DNA of 64,000 bases from Zygaena filipendulae (lineage: Eukaryota; Arthropoda; Insecta; Lepidoptera; Zygaenidae): NCBI GenBank assembly GCA_907165275.2, contig OU015661.1, positions 8,315,501-8,379,500 of the forward strand, read 5' to 3'. Shown in pieces: positions 1 to 14,168 of the stretch; the stretch's first letter is position 1; each line of letters opens with the position of its first letter. A program made the translations under genes and the position numbers. Below the pieces are notes generated by a model. The model saw only the letters and a program-made list of their open reading frames with translations, was not told the DNA's origin and ran no database searches.

Positions 1-102
1 AGTACCCTATGTCCTTTCCTGGCAACGTGTGCGCAAAATATTATGATGATCGGTTGAGCCGTTGAGGCGTGAAAGCGTAACAAACAAACTTTCGCAATTA
101 AT
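1..102 (-). mobile_element. GCTAGT-type short repeat, partial, cut by the window start
   Basis: It contains AGTACCCTATGTCC, GATCGGTTGAGCCGTTGAGG and CGTGAAAGCGTAACAAACAA, the middle and tail of the abundant family with GCGGGTGAAACCGCGG cores. The core itself lies outside the window. Confidence 0.7.
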
Positions 103-1008
103 GAGGATTCATAGGTAAGTATAGTAAACATTGTGCAAAGCATTTTCCCTTCCCAAAACATTGGAAGACTGACAACACCTACAATGACATAATATTAAAA
201 AGTAGGTATTCATATGTCATTGAAATTGTGAAAATTGCGAAGCAAATCTGTGGTATTAATTTCAGTTTTGTCGGCCCATTTATCCCGTGCCACGTAAAAT
301 GGCAAAATTTCTTGCTTTTTTCTCCTACAATTGTAACATTTGTACCTACCTACTGGCAACTTATCAGCTCTTTTCTCATCTCACATAATTTCTCTATGAT
401 CTTCCATGGTGAGCTTGTGGCTTATACACTCCTTGGGCGTGTTTGCATTCAAATTCGACCTCTTGGTTCGATTAAATAAAAAAAAAAACAATCAATATAA
501 AGTTGGTTCAGTAATATTGCATTCGAATATTAAACACCAATTACTATACAGTTCACTTATTCATTAAGCACATAAAAACTTCGACTGTGTAATTTATTAA
601 AAATTCCTTGGGAAAAACAATTTGCAATCTACACAATAATGAGGACTGAACACGAGTTCGTGGAGAACTTTAATACAAAAGGTATCCGTAAAACAGTTTG
701 TTCGTAATTTTGATAATAACTAAACACTTATGAAGTTAAAGCATTCGTTAATGAATAAAGTCAGTGAGATATTCAATAGAAATACCAAATCATCATTGTT
801 TTCGTTCTATATATATTTTTATGTCTATTTTATATAATATATATAATAGTGTGCAATATTTTACATAAAATTTAGTTCTCCTCTGCACGTCCTTTTTTAT
901 TAATTTAGAACCATTTGCTTTTTAAATTTCACTTTGATAGATATTTAGCGATTTTAGGCGTAGTTTCAACGTAGGTAGGTACAAAAAATATTACCTATTA
1001 GTAAATAC

Positions 1009-1295
1009 AACATGTGAATTAACTAAAAACTAGAAAGTAGTTTGTTCAGAATCGACTTCCGAATCGATCGCACTATGTTTTAATATAGGTAATAGGTGTT
1101 TTTCATTTTTAATAGCCCATGTCTAAATAATTTATAATACAATATTTGGCGCGTACGCCGCCCGTAGCAAAAAAGTCGAATCGGTCATTGACACGACGGC
1201 GCGGGCGTAGCGCTTGGAATTTGGTAGATAGGTCACCTTTTATTTTTTTAAATGGGGTGTATCAGGTTTTTAGTCAATTCATTAACACGTTGTAT
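1009..1295. mobile_element. MITE, CAACGTGTTAATGAATT family, copy 1
   Basis: The left arm is degraded (CAACATGTGAATTAACT) and the right arm is AGTCAATTCATTAACACGTTG. The body includes AATCGATCGCACTATG and ATTTGGCGCGTACGCCGCC. It matches 53494-53838. Confidence 0.75.
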
Positions 1296-1707
1296 ATATA
1301 AAATCAATGTTTGTTTGTTTGTTTGCTGCGGTACAGCTCATCCGATTGCGATTAAACTTTGTAGAAAGAAGAAAGCAAAGGAGGTTATTGGTCCCTATTT
1401 AAAAGGTACAAAATAACTAATTATAATAATTTGTTAACTTATTGTTTAAATTTACGCATTTATGATTTCGAAATTCATTCGAGTAAAACCGCAAGCACAG
1501 CTAGTTATAAATAAAATACATAGTCATGTGGAAAGCCTAGCTTCCATGCAGTGCGCCAGTATTTTTGTATGCATTTCCACTGCGATGCAAAGCGGTCAGC
1601 CGCCATTACACGCGTTATTTGATAAAGCTACGGATAATGAAATTTCCCTGTGAAAATTCTGCACCACCCGCTAGATATAGGGATACTAAAAGTATTAGTA
1701 TATATCC

Positions 1708-1867
1708 TTACTAATATTATAAATGCGAAAGTTTGTACGTATGGATTAAAATGAAACTTTACAATAATATAGCTTATACATCAGATTAACACATAGGGTA
1801 CTTTTTATCCGGGAATTCCCGCGGGAACTCTGAAATTAACGCGGGTGAAACCGCAGTCCACAACTAG
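1708..1867 (+). mobile_element. GCTAGT-type short repeat
   Basis: It starts CTAATATTATAAATGCGAAA and ends TTAACGCGGGTGAAACCGC...CAACTAGT, with CATAGGGTACTTTTTATCC inside. The CTAG-type 3' end and lack of TIRs suggest a Helitron-like element (such as lepidopteran Lep1-type repeats) or a SINE; the family is not settled from this sequence alone. Confidence 0.75.
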
Positions 1868-1947
1868 TTGTGTTATAAAAGGTGGAGATAAAATATATTT
1901 TTTGTCTACTCCTTCGTGAGATGAGTTTCAGTATAGAAACACACAAT

Positions 1948-2092
1948 AATAACAATAAATCTTTTTATTCCAGGCATAAAAAACCCAATATAAACTAAAA
2001 CAAATAATAAACTATAAATAAAAGCACTAACTAAAAGAACCTAAGATGATATAAATAAAAATAGTACCTACTTAAATATACAATATTTTTTT
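1948..2092 (-). mobile_element. LINE 3' end fragment related to the intact 48857-52465 element
   Basis: AATAATAACAATAAATCTTT then TTATTCCAGGCATAAAAAACCC resembles the intact element's terminus (ACTTTTATTTCAGGCATTAAAAAACCC region, 48889-48911). What follows is A-rich and diverged. No coding part remains. Confidence 0.55.
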
Positions 2093-2456
2093 AAATTGAA
2101 GACTTTTCAGTCACCATGCACTATCTCTCAATCTCTCTTTTGCGATACTAATAAAATAAAAAGAGAACGGAGCTAAAATTTATGACACAAGTAAAGAAAA
2201 AATGTCTCGTTCTCCATTCCACCATTCAATCTTCATGTCTTCGTTGCATTTTAATTTAACATTAAAAGAAGAAAATATATTTGACAACAACGAAGACAGC
2301 AGTCAGATTTAATTTAAGTAGGTACTCAAGCAAATTAGAATTCTTTGCAAATAAAAGCCTAACAAGTTTGAATTGGACACAACTGTAAGGGTTCCGTTAT
2401 TTACCAAAGTTTTAATACATAAGAATAAGTAAATGACCATTAGACTTATGTTTTAA

Positions 2457-2577
2457 CGGCTGCACTCGGAGTCGTTTTAATGATTACTTAATTTTAAGTA
2501 AAGATTTTAAAACAAAAACTGCCACAACCAAAAATGCCAATTAACATTAATTTAATAAAGGTCTCCGAGTGCGTCAG
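2457..2577. mobile_element. Foldback MITE, GCCGCACTCAGAGTCG family, internally deleted
   Basis: It begins CGGCTGCACTCGGAGTCG and has ATGATTACTTAATTTTAAG, CAAAAACTGCCACAACCAA and AATGCCAATTAACATTAATT, then ends in CTCCGAGTGCG. It is about half the length of full copies. Confidence 0.7.
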
Positions 2578-3514
2578 TGTTTTTTTTTTAATCTTTAATG
2601 GATAGATCAGATGAGTAAGTGATAGTAAATGACGAATCTAATGAAAGGCAGATGCAACAGAATAAAAGCAGTGATTGCGAATTATGATGACGGTGTTCCC
2701 CTGATTTTTACCATGGTGACACCTTGCAAGTATTAAAGTTTCATGCCACACTGATCAACTCTGTCATGTGCCAGAAAAGGGCTAATGTAGTCTATGTTTG
2801 CAGTGACGGTTTACGGTACCGTAAATATGTCTGCATAATTAAGTGGGAAAGGTTCCATAAAGCTTGCGATGTTTTTTCAATGAATTTATTTTTCTCATAT
2901 TATAAAAACTACCAATATTATAATATAATTTTTTCGTTTATCGTGTTTGTTACAACGTATACGTTCAGCCCTGTGAATATTTGCAGTTAATTTTGTCACA
3001 CCTTATATAATGAGCGTGAAGCTGTTGGATTCGAGATAAATATTTCCTCGCTCATTTACATGCGGATCTCGAGAACGGAGACGGAGAGGGGCGAAACGCG
3101 AAAAAAGAGGAATTTGATATTACTCGCGAGTAAGTACCTACTCGTGACCGTTACACTAATCGCCAACAAAAGTTTGTTTAGGGGCCCTCGGTCCTTGGGG
3201 ATGGCGGGGGTACACGGAATTGCCGTGACATTACGGGGGAGTGAAATTAATGAAGTTGTTCATTAAGCTTAAGTGGGATTGCCGCTAATGTCCGTCCTGG
3301 GGGTAAAAAATAATGTTAACGTCCCAAACGCCGCGTAGGATGCGGAATTAATTGACGAATCGAATGAATTGAATAAAATGTTTTTCTAAGCATTGCCTCT
3401 GACGAAATTGAAAGGTCATGGAACTTGATGTATATAATAATGCAAATTAAATATAGATCCGAGTGAAATTGTACAAAGACATTTCTACTCTGACATTGCA
3501 GACTAATTATAATA

Positions 3515-5205
3515 AACTAGTTGTGCCCCGCGGTTTCACCCGCGTTAATTTCAGAGTTCCCGCAGGTATTCCGGGATAAAAAGTACCCTATGTGTGAATC
3601 CAAGACCTTAAACGGATATAGAAAGCATCTTATTACGGATAGAGCAGAGATTTAAAAAAGGCTAACGCTATACGAACGTCATGTAGGTACCTAGCGCCTT
3701 CCTCTTTCGCCTGTATAGGTACCCTTAAGTGATATTAGGGTCCCAATATTAATAATAATAACTTATCACAATCGACCACCGTAAGAGGTGATTGCCATTA
3801 GAGGTCGTCCTATAAAGGCAATATGTTCTGAGGGTATAATAGAAAGCGCCCATAAATGGGACCCTCCGCCCTTTCCGGCGAGTTTTCGCGAAGCTTAACA
3901 TTCCATAACAGTAATAAGGATTTGGCTTTTCGAATTTGAAATAATTATTAAAGGGTCAAAGTTTCATTGGGGGAGCAATAATTTTGTGGTCTGCAGCTGT
4001 CGTTTTCCGGATGAAATACGAATATTACGCTGCTATAATTTGTTCAAGTAAAAAACTGTTTTATTTTTCGTAATTTACTAATTACGTACCTACCTACTGT
4101 CAAAATCATTAAGTCAGTTGTGGAATAATTTTAAATAATTCAATTACAGTCAAAGTCAAATTGAATAGTGAAATGTTCCTAAAAATACATTTATTAATTA
4201 AGTAGCCGTTCCTTCAACTCCGGTATAAAAAGTAGGTACGTATGTCCTTTCCTGTATCCTCGATAAGGTTCATGTAAAATTTGAAGATCACGCCTTAACT
4301 ATAAGTACGCAACCGAAAGCGCAACAAACAAATGTATTCTCATTCACGTTTATAATATCTACTAACTACTAATTTAATCTTAAATCGTTACATAAATAAA
4401 CAAATGTTGTCAAACGGAAACAATTGTGTGAAAACTCGTCATTTTTTTTTTTATTAAAAGCACTGCAGAAGCTGTTAAGTAGAATCTCTTATAATGTCCA
4501 GGCTTTATGTAAAGTCACGCTTCACACTGTAATAGGAAAAGAGCTATGAACTTAAACATCGTTAACTAAAGAAGTCTGAAGTGGAAGGAAAGCTCTCTTA
4601 TGATGCTCATAGCTGTAAAATATTTTTAGTCTTAAAACGAATTGCTCTGTAAATAATAACGAAAAGCTTATCTTTGCGCAGTAATGAAATCTGTTGTTAT
4701 ACCTACGTAAATTATATTTGATGACAATTTATTGGAATTGTTTAGATTATTATTTCAAAAGTACCTACACTAGAGAGATGTAAAGTACGGAAAAAAGTAC
4801 ATTTTTGCAATACGTACGTAATTTTTAAGCAAGCACGTGGTTTTGCTAAGATACTTCAGTACTAGGTACGTATTATGTAGGTACATTACGTTATGTTTCA
4901 GGATCGATTGTTTTACGTATATAACATTTGATATAGGTACCTACTCGTAATAGATATCTACTTTATTTCAACATTTAAAAAATTTCACGACGTATTAGTT
5001 GCTTTTTCTGGAATACTCATATTACTGTTTTAGGAGAATCCGAATGTCTTGGTAGTTTAAAAAAGTACCCTATGATCTTCTCTGTACCTCTGAAAACGTA
5101 TTTGCAAATGATTTACGATGATCGGTTGAGTAGGTAGTCAAGGCGTGAAAGGGTAACAAACAAACAAATAAACTCACATTCGCATATATAATATGGAATT
5201 GAGGA
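3515..5205 (-). mobile_element. Three degraded GCTAGT-type repeats
   Basis: Pieces lie at 3515-3594 (CTAGTTGTGCCCCGCGGTTT), about 4222-4335 (weak) and 5060-5194 (AGTACCCTATGATC, GATGATCGGTTGAG, AACAAACAAACAAAT). The intervening sequence shows no gene. Confidence 0.55.
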
Positions 5206-6929
5206 TAAAGTTACAATATACTTAAATAATTTCTAACTTCATGTTAAAATGTTTTAGGTAATAAAAATTATTGTAGGAAAAATAATAAAAACATAATATA
5301 TAGTAGTAACAGAAGATATGAGTCAGTGGTATCAAAGGGTGCAATGCATCGCAAAGCCAAAGTCTGACTTCATAGTCTGACTTCATAGCCTCCTCGTTAA
5401 TTAGGCCACGGAAGTGTGCCAACTACTGCGCTGGCCAATCTGCACGTGTCTCTGTTTGCGCCGTTAATTGGAACTACTCGTATGTCAATATTCATAAAAT
5501 TACGGTTATTTTATTGGGATTGGTATCGTGTTCTTAATTTCTTTGATTCTCTCCCTGTTAGGTGTAGTATACTATAGGTATGTCAGCAATCCACATCTTC
5601 ATGCGTTTCAAAGCTCCGACTATTAATAATAACAGTAACAATGTATTTAACCTTTGGTTAAAAGATGCTACATTATAAAAAAGGAAAGAAATGTATTTCC
5701 ATAAAAACATATAAGGGCTATGTTTCTTAATAAAATAAAAAAATATGTATATTATTCATTGTTATTCTAAATACCCATGATACTCGTACACATTCATATA
5801 GCTACGCAAAAATATCCTCAAATAAGTTTAATAAAACTAAAAAACACGATTTAAGACTAAACTGAACTAAAAAGTAACCATCTGGGACCAGAGTCCTTAG
5901 AACAATAAAACGAGCCTAAGCTCGCCTCTTCCAGATACATCATCATAATATCAACTCCATTTCATAGAAGAATGAAGATAGAGCGTGTACAAAAACACAA
6001 TTTTGAATACTGAATTTTCCGATGTATCATGTTCTACATTTAAGGAAATGTCAAGTGACGTCAACGCGGTGACGCGTTCCCGGTGGTTGTATAATTGCAT
6101 GCATCAACGTCATACAAAGGAGCGGGGAGTGTCAGAGGCGGTGCGATCAGCTAATTGGGTCAGAGTCATGTCACACACGTCACTCTGAGTGATATACGTA
6201 CAGTCGGCGCCGAATGGGCAAAAACGATAATAAATATGGAATACTTAAACAAATACGTATCTAGCTATATGATAATATTAAATGGTTTCAGTTCATATCA
6301 CAATTTCATAATAAAATCGGTACAATTTAAGTACATAACTTGAAACTTGATGTTTATCCTAAATGTTAATTCCAATTTGGACCGACCTTGTAAGTCTTAC
6401 TTAAGTCTAGACAATATTATATTATTTACAGTGTTATCTTAACCTTTGATATTTAATAATAATAATTGTTTCTTGTCATTAGAAAATAAAATACAGATGA
6501 GAATAAGAAACTTAGCAATATTTAGACCTTGCGCACTGTGCGTAGAGTAAAAATTACAATGGATAAATTTCTATGTAAGGTTTTAATAATAAAACAAGAG
6601 ATCGTGGTATTCCCTTGTAAATCGGTACCTAAGCACTTTTGAAAGTTGAAAGAAACGAACAACCAAAGAAAGAAATACTTTTTTGGAGATAGTGACACAA
6701 GGAAATGGAAAACTTATAACTATTATACATTTGATATAATATATACATATTTTTGTTATTTGAATTCAATTTGAGGAGGATATAAACATGTTTGTGGAGT
6801 GTGAGCATAGCCAAAATGTGAAGTTATAATCGGTAACAGGTCAGCATTTTGTTTTGCTGGAAATTCCGTTTCCGGAGTATAAATTAACCTGTAACTGAGG
6901 CAGTGCCATAAATGTTTATTTTTATTTGG

Positions 6930-7325
6930 TATTTTTGTTTGTTTGTTACGTTTTAACTTGAAAACTACTCGACTTATTTAAAAAATTCTTTCACCATTAG
7001 AATGCTACACTATCCCTGAGTAACATACATAGGCTATAGTGTAGGTACCCCGGAACTCCCGCGGGTACTCCGAAGTTACCGCGTGTGATCATCATTATCA
7101 TTTTATCTATTACTATAGCTGTCCCCTGCGGTTTCGTCCGCGGCAATTTCGGTGTTCCCGCGGGAATTCCAGGATAAAATATAGATATAAAGTATAAACC
7201 TTCCTCAGGAACCACTCTATCTATTGGTGAAAACCGCATGAAAATCCGTTGCGTAGTTTTAAAGATCTAAGCATACGTTGGGACAGACAGACAGCGGGAA
7301 GCGACTTTGTTTTATATTATGTACT
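6930..7325. mobile_element. Two GCTAGT-type repeats of different subfamilies, opposed
   Basis: At 6930-7090 (plus) the CACCATTAGAATGCTACA / CTATCCCTGAGTAACATA subfamily ends in TACCGCGTGTGA. At 7117-7325 (minus) the subfamily with AGCTGTCCCCTGCGGTTTCG and CTATCTATTGGTGAAAACCG ends in AAGCGACTTTGTTTTATATT. Confidence 0.7.
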
Positions 7326-7582
7326 ATGTAATGAATAGTGATACTATTGTTGGGTACTAACGTTAGGTTTGTTGGTTACCGAAATCTGTTATCTTGTTAG
7401 CCTATTACAATAGTAGATAGTAATGTTTAACAACTGTCAATATTGTAATAAATTATTTTCGATGCTAACGGTACAATACAATGTGTAGGCACTTCATCAC
7501 TTATGGCAAAAGATTTTTCAGGCCCCTAGTTATTCTTTCATTGTCCTTGTATTGACAAGGATTCACGATTTTGATAAATAAG

Positions 7583-7725
7583 AATAATAATAAGTTTATT
7601 TAACCACAAAACATTTTTACAAAATACAACTTGAACAAATACAAACTTCAATATTGTAAACTATTTATGGGAGACTGGAGGTTAAACTAGGCAATGCCTG
7701 TATTTCAACCCTCCAGGTCTAGTAT
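7583..7725 (-). mobile_element. Possible LINE 3' end fragment
   Basis: GAATAATAATAAGTTTATTT followed by AACCACAAAACATTTTTACA looks like an inverted non-LTR 3' terminus with an (AAT)n tail, and TTTCAACCCTCCAGGTCTAG follows. The family is not identified. Confidence 0.35.
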
Positions 7726-8317
7726 AATGATAAAGCTTTATACTATTTAGTCATTACAGGTCTAGTCCTTTGCGGACTAACGCATCTCTTTGTAATCTGA
7801 TCACAGCCCGGCCACACCACATGTAATACAGTCAAACATACCAGACCGTTCCGGTACCTGAGGAATTTTAGCACAAATAACTGACGCTATTCAGAAGTCA
7901 AGGCATAGTAGCATAGAAGCCTTACTATGAGATAAGATCGTAATACGTTCTTGAGAAAACCACTAAAAAAGGCGGCTAGGATTAAATAAAATTTTATAAA
8001 AAATTATGTTATTAAATAATCATATATATTATCTGGTATTATCTGAATGGTCAATATGTAAGTAAAATACGATAAGCGGTATTTGGTTTGATCTGTTTTT
8101 GAATGAAATATCTTAGGAGATACAATTGTTTTCCAACAAGTAGCATTATAGTTATATTTATATATATTTATATCTATTTATATAAGCAACATCTTAATCT
8201 ATCTTCTATTCTATAATAAAAGAGTAGCATCCGCGATTCTGTACATTGAATATTTTTACCTAAAATTGAGAGGGGTGTTAAAAGAAGAGTAACCAAGCAC
8301 AAAAAAAAGTTTTTAAA

Positions 8318-8506
8318 ATTCTTTTCTGTCTGTCTGTTCGCGATAATCTTCGAATCTACTGAACAGATTGTCATGCGGTTTTGACAGGTAAATTAAGCTC
8401 AGCCTGGAGCTACATATAGGCTTTGCTTCATTGAAATCGGATGTCGGGAAAAAAAGTTGTTGTATAAAAACCTTTCGCGCGGGTGAAACCGCGGGGCACA
8501 GCTAGT
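8318..8506 (+). mobile_element. GCTAGT-type short repeat, divergent subfamily
   Basis: It has TCTGTCTGTCTGTTCGCG, ACAGATTGTCATGCGG and ATTGAAATCGGATGTCGGG, and ends CGCGGGTGAAACCGCGGGGC...AGCTAGT. Confidence 0.65.
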
Positions 8507-8869
8507 AATTGTATAATGGCTTAAATTTTCGAAAATTTTCGAAAATAATCAAGTACCTATACTTCTGTATTATTCCTGAAATATTGAAGATTTTTCTTAG
8601 TTGGAATGTTTTTAATGCATTAATGACTTATTATGTTAGTTAATAAGTTACACTGTAAAATCTCATGCTATTCGTTTGGAATATACGTGTAGGTAATATA
8701 TCTAGTTGGAATTTGTGTGAACTCCTATAAGCTTCGTGATTCACGTCCCGGCAACAAAACAACTTCGGGATTAGGATTATGCTTTGGCCCAAAACACTAC
8801 CTATTCAACTTGCATTGCATTCGGGAGTCTTGAATAAAGTCGTGTTGGCAAAAGAAGAATTGGCTACAA

Positions 8870-9200
8870 GATTTTTTTTGTTAGTCCGTCGTTGTGTAGA
8901 TTAATAAAAAATGTTGGACAAATATTTTTTCTTTTTTTACGTAATAAAAAAAAATAACGGCGATAAATTGAGTTGAAATTTCGCGTGACGTCACAACCTG
9001 GTGCAGTTTGTGTGGGGCTTATACTGAATATTGACGTCACGAGTCCCCCACCCTAAACTTTAATGCGCTTTATCTATGTTTATTTTCATGAATTTGATAA
9101 AGCAAAAAAAAAATTGTCTATCATGGATTAATTGGTCCATGGAGTCTATTATTTTTTTATTTTCTAACTGACGGACTACCTAATTAGAATTTTGATTTGC
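8870..9200. mobile_element. MITE, TTAGTCCGTC family, copy in gene-free region
   Basis: The left part has GTTAGTCCGTCGTTGTGTAG and the right part CTAACTGACGGACTA; the inside has AAATTTCGCGTGACGTCAC and AACTTTAATGCGCTTTATC. Outer arms are degraded in this copy, so the ends are approximate. Confidence 0.7.
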
Positions 9201-12059
9201 ATGCCTTGGAGAATACCCAATTGGATAGGTTTAGGTATATATGTAGATTGTAGGTACATTGTAAGTAAATGTAGGTATAAGAATGCGTGGCTTATAAGGC
9301 AACGTACCTATTTAAAGTAACATAGATAGAAAAAACCTTTCATTGATGACTTTTATAACCTAAACTTTTTAAATATAGGCACATGGAAGTGCAATTAAAA
9401 GAAAACCTTTTAGATTTTTCTTTGGCTCTATTAGCATATACATATTTCATTATGTATGTGTAATTATTATTATTTTTAATTTTAATTTAAAAATTAGTGC
9501 TGTGATATAATATGTTTGAATAAATAAATATAAAAATCGTGTACATGTTTGTCTGAACATTGTACAAAAAAAGGATAAAAGAATTACCGCATTGAGCAAA
9601 AACAACAAGACATGATATGAACGAAACTCGACATGGATCTAAATAGCCTATTTCAAAAAACACCACCAACATTAGAATCTGCAGTAACTCTAATATCAGC
9701 TTATCGTTTGACGATTCAAATTGCACTCGGATGATTTGTCAAACTTTCGCTACAAACGAAAACAAGAACTCCTCATCGACCACACAAACTTGACACGTTC
9801 TAGCCTTTACGACACCCCTTTACACCTATATCAATTGCTAACCTTGCAAGAGAAGACGGCTCAGGATATACCAGTCGTTATGTTATACCAACGACGGATT
9901 GAGAGTATTTCATCTCATGTATAATTCACCAACGAGTAGGTACGGATCGTGAATGTAGCAACTCCAACTATAATGCATTTGCTTGGTTGTCCCATATGAA
10001 AGATTGCATGGAATATATGAATACAGTTTGATTCGTGGAATGGAAACTTTTGTACGTGAACCGTTTGATAATTCTTTTAAATTATTATAATATGTAGTTT
10101 TATTTGGCCTATGTACTATTCAGTTATTTTATTTTTCACCGAGTTTTTCTTTCTAATATCTCTATACATAGTCAACGTGTCCCAAGGCTCCTGGAATACT
10201 AATTTGTGAATTTTTGCCATCTAGAGCGTTTGAAATTGCGTTACAGATAAGAGCTTTATGGCCAAGGAATGTCGAACTTTAATGTTTTAATCTTAAAAAA
10301 AAAAGTGTTTTTAGTAAATCGGTTGACTTTTAGGATTTGGAAGTAACAATAAGTAAAATTATACATACATGGCCTACCTAACACCCTATAGATGATATCG
10401 ACAAGCGTTTTTTTGCCATTAAAATGTCTCTTTTAATCTCTTTAGGATGTCAACTGCGACAATTTTTGACTTTCTGTCTCACGCAGCAACCCTCGGAACG
10501 GTTGCGTATACCTTTTCATCATTAAATATTATAACATTGCATTCAATTTGCTTTGCGCTTGTTTTCGTTAAATCCCCTCCGCGCTACCATCATGTCCTTT
10601 GATGAACGAAATTTCATTTGGAATGAAAAGAAAAGAACATGCAATGCAATGCGAGCCGTATGAAAATGTAGTTGCAGTGCTTTTTCATGTTAAAGAGTAC
10701 CTAAGTATGTCCACAAAGCTTTGACGTTTCTAATTATCATTGGTCCAATGTACGTGCAGAGCACCTACAGTGTACGGCTTGAAGTGGACAATAAATTTTA
10801 ATTCGAAGTCTTTTCGGTCCGGTTCGCCCAAAAGTGAATCAAAGAATATCCAAAGAACAGAAGGGTCTTTGTTTGTAATTATATGATTATAAACAAGACT
10901 TGACCCTCATTACAATTCTGCGACACAAACTTTTAAACTTTCTTTAGATCATTTCCTTTTCTTTAATATGCCATCAGGGTGCTCTGGACCATTTCCGAAT
11001 TAGACCATTTGCACCTAAACGGTTTTTTTAAGTTCAGTGTGACGACGTTCTACTCGGTTTAAGGCTTTACATTACTTGATTAGTTGCGAAGTAATAAAAT
11101 GCCTACTACTGAAGTTTTTCTGTTTTTGTTTAATTTATACTTATTGAAAGCAAAGATGTCTTCCGACAGTGATCAAACTATGACCTATCTAACCTACTAT
11201 ATCTACGAGTACTTATTCAACAGCTCCAACACAGGCTAATGCGGAGTGATGGACATCATGCCTCTCAAGGTCTGAGGACTACACAGCTGTGAGGGTTAAC
11301 TTACAATGTCCTCCTTCAGAGATAAGGATGTTTTTAACCTCTCTCTTCTTCATCTAAGTAGGTACATAAGCCCAAAAAAGATTATAAAACTGTTAAACAT
11401 TTCCTTCGGGCCTTTTAAAAAATACACTTTCATTCAAATTAAAATAAGGAGGAATTGATTTTTATTTAACAATTTAATAAATTTTAATGCACATTATTTA
11501 CTTTTATGGAAACGTGTCTTCACTTCAATCTACGTAGGTACCTACCTATTTAAATGAAGACAATTAAATGAACCATCATATTTATCTATACTTACTTAAC
11601 TACTTACTTTCCAGTCTGTTTATTTTATATCACACCATACTGGAACCAGTCTGGCTATCGTCCAAAACTCACTAATGGAGTTTTGTCCGTCTGTGACCGA
11701 GCTCTTCATCCCCATTCAGTCTACGGTGCTTCAATGTAAAAATTATGCACCAATTCAATGAAAAACTTACACTAAGAAGCTTCCTTTTAAATGCACATAA
11801 GATGGTTTTTAGTACTTACCAGACTTGAAAGTGTTTTGGTCTTTTGCCAATGTCACCAAGTTACAAGAAATGGAAATAGATACCCATCGGTAGGTACAAA
11901 GTAAAATCTGCCTGTTAATAGTATCCACAAATTGAATACAGCCTTATAAAATAACCGTCGCAAAATTGATTAATCTATAGTTTTTAATCGATAGCTTATA
12001 AGATCTACCTGTAATCTCAATAAGTATGGGAACAAAAATCCTTACAAATAGATACCTAT

Positions 12060-13345
12060 TATAAAACAAAGTCCTCTGCCACGTCTGTCTGTCTGTTCAC
12101 AATAAACTATTAACATGCAGTTTTCATTAATAGAGTGATTCAAGAGGAAGGTTTATGCCGCTGGAACTTCGAAATTACCTCGGGTAAAACCTCGGGGGAG
12201 TGGGTACAGCTAGTTGTCAAATAAAACCAACTTTTTCTGTATTCATTCGCGTAATAAATAGGTAGGTGTGGGCTATAGTTAGGTCATAATAGCTATTCAT
12301 TTTAGTAATTTTACTATGGGTAGGTAGTACCTACCCATAGGTACCTACTAGGTACTCTATCATGCATATTGCATATTATGTATCTACCCATAATAATACT
12401 TAATATTATAAATTATAAAAAATGAAGTATAAAAAACTGTAAAAAATCGTTACGGCATATTATTTATGACGCTATTTATTATTTGTTAACTATATACAGT
12501 ATACAAGGTGAAAGTGAATAAAAAACGCATCATACAAAGTCGCAGCAGTCGAGCGTGCAGTCTGTCTATAAAGGAAATGACTCTCGTTAAATTTTCAATC
12601 TCCCTCCGATAGTGGAGCTAATAAGAGCCCCAGTGATTACACGTGGCCTTTTGAAGTCTAACATCGATGGTTCTTTTTTAATTCTAAATTACGTACCTGC
12701 ATATTTCACTCACTCATTAAAACATCACAAGAAAATCTCAGGACGTATTGCAACTGCATAGTAAATATACAATGATAAATTAAAAGATTTTCTTAAATAT
12801 AAGAGACTAGCTGTGCCCCGCGATTTCACCCACGTGAGTTTCGGAATTCTCGCAGGAACTCCAAGGTATTTAGGTAGGTATCCAACTACTTCGGAGATTC
12901 ACCCGTGTGAGTTTCGGAATTCCCGCAAGATCTCTTTATGTCAGGAACCATTGAGGACGCAGGAAGAACAAACCGCGAAAGTTTTATCATAATTGGACCA
13001 ACGGTTTAGAAACGTATGGAGGACAAAAATACAAACATTTATTTTTATTTATAAAGATGACTAGCTTTATATAATCTTGAATCAGCCAAGTTTTAACACA
13101 AATCAGAGATGAGTATCTATACCTACCTAGGTACATAAATCTAACTTTTAAACTTAGATTAGATTAGGTGTTCATATTTTAGTTCAGTTGTTGCAGTTAA
13201 AATGGTTTAGGCACAAAATAGCCAGAATAAACTTATTTTTTTATCTACTAGCTGTTTCCTACAGCACAGAATATAGTACTATACTCCTGCGGTTTCACAC
13301 GCACCTGCGTTAATTTAGGGATATCCGCGGGAACTCCATGAAATC
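12060..13345. mobile_element. Cluster of three GCTAGT-type repeats
   Basis: Copies lie at 12060-12214 (plus, ending TACAGCTAGT), 12806-13058 (minus, starting ACTAGCTGTGCCCCGCG) and 13246-13340 (minus, ACTAGCTGTTTCCTAC, CCGCGGGAACTCC). A run of TAGGTA/TACCTACC repeats separates them. No gene is seen. Confidence 0.65.
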
Positions 13346-13896
13346 CATTTTTAGCTGATGTCTCCTACCTACCAAATACCACTAGGTATCGTAGTCAAGT
13401 ACTTTTCGATATGTCGTGTTTATAACATTACTCGTAGGTAGGTACTTTAACTGTTTACCTTTTATATCTAACTTACCTACCTTAAGTTTAGGCTTATTTT
13501 AATAGAGTTAGAATTAGAGCTTCAATTTTACTAAGCTCAGATTCAATTTAAAGTACCTTCAAGCTGCCTTTAACACTGCTATGATGTGAATTAAAGTGCA
13601 TTAAGTAAAGTTGTTCAATGCAAAATGTCGTTCATAACGTGAATGTTATTGTGAAAAGAAAACAGAATATTTGTTCAGCTTTTGCGTCTCCTAAAAAATA
13701 AAAACACAATCGGATGAACAAAGAAAAATAAATCGCGAACAGCAAAATGTGCTGCATTGCTCTGTACCTACATTGTTTACATTATCCTTTGTAACACTAA
13801 TTTTGGTGACAGTAGAACAAGTCTAGGTACAAGCTACTTGTTTTTAAATAGCCTATTAGGATTTTTGATATTAGAAACGGGTTAATGTCTTGCGAC

Positions 13897-14168
13897 GACC
13901 CGATTGGCGCAATGGTCACCATGCCTGCCCGCTAATCAAGGGGTTCCGGGTTCGATTCCCGGTGGGGGTGGACTTTGTGTGATGAACACAGAGTTCCATT
14001 TTCCAGTCTGGGTGTGTATATATATCTATAGTATAATGTATAAGTAATTCTATGTAGTATATACCACGTTTGCTTGGTTTCCACGACACAAGCTAATGAT
14101 AGCTTACTGTGGGATCAAGTAGATCTGTGTGTTGTGATGTGGATTATTATTATTATTATTATTTATTT
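13897..14168 (+). mobile_element. tRNA-derived SINE with (ATT)n tail
   Basis: The head resembles a tRNA gene: an A-box-like TTGGCGCAATGGTCACC and a B box GGGTTCGATTCCCGG. A tRNA-unrelated body follows (ATGAACACAGAGTTCC, then CCACGTTTGCTTGGTTTCC), then an (ATT)n tail. The cloverleaf is imperfect and the body transcribes onward, so this is a SINE rather than a functional tRNA. A second copy begins at 63776. Confidence 0.85.

Noticed and set aside
9487..9924. Two opposed ~70-codon ORFs in the gene-free region
   Set aside because: There is no similarity I recognise, no splice context, and a length expected by chance.
13897..13975. Possible functional tRNA gene
   Set aside because: The A and B boxes are present but the cloverleaf is imperfect, and the sequence continues into a SINE body repeated at 63776.
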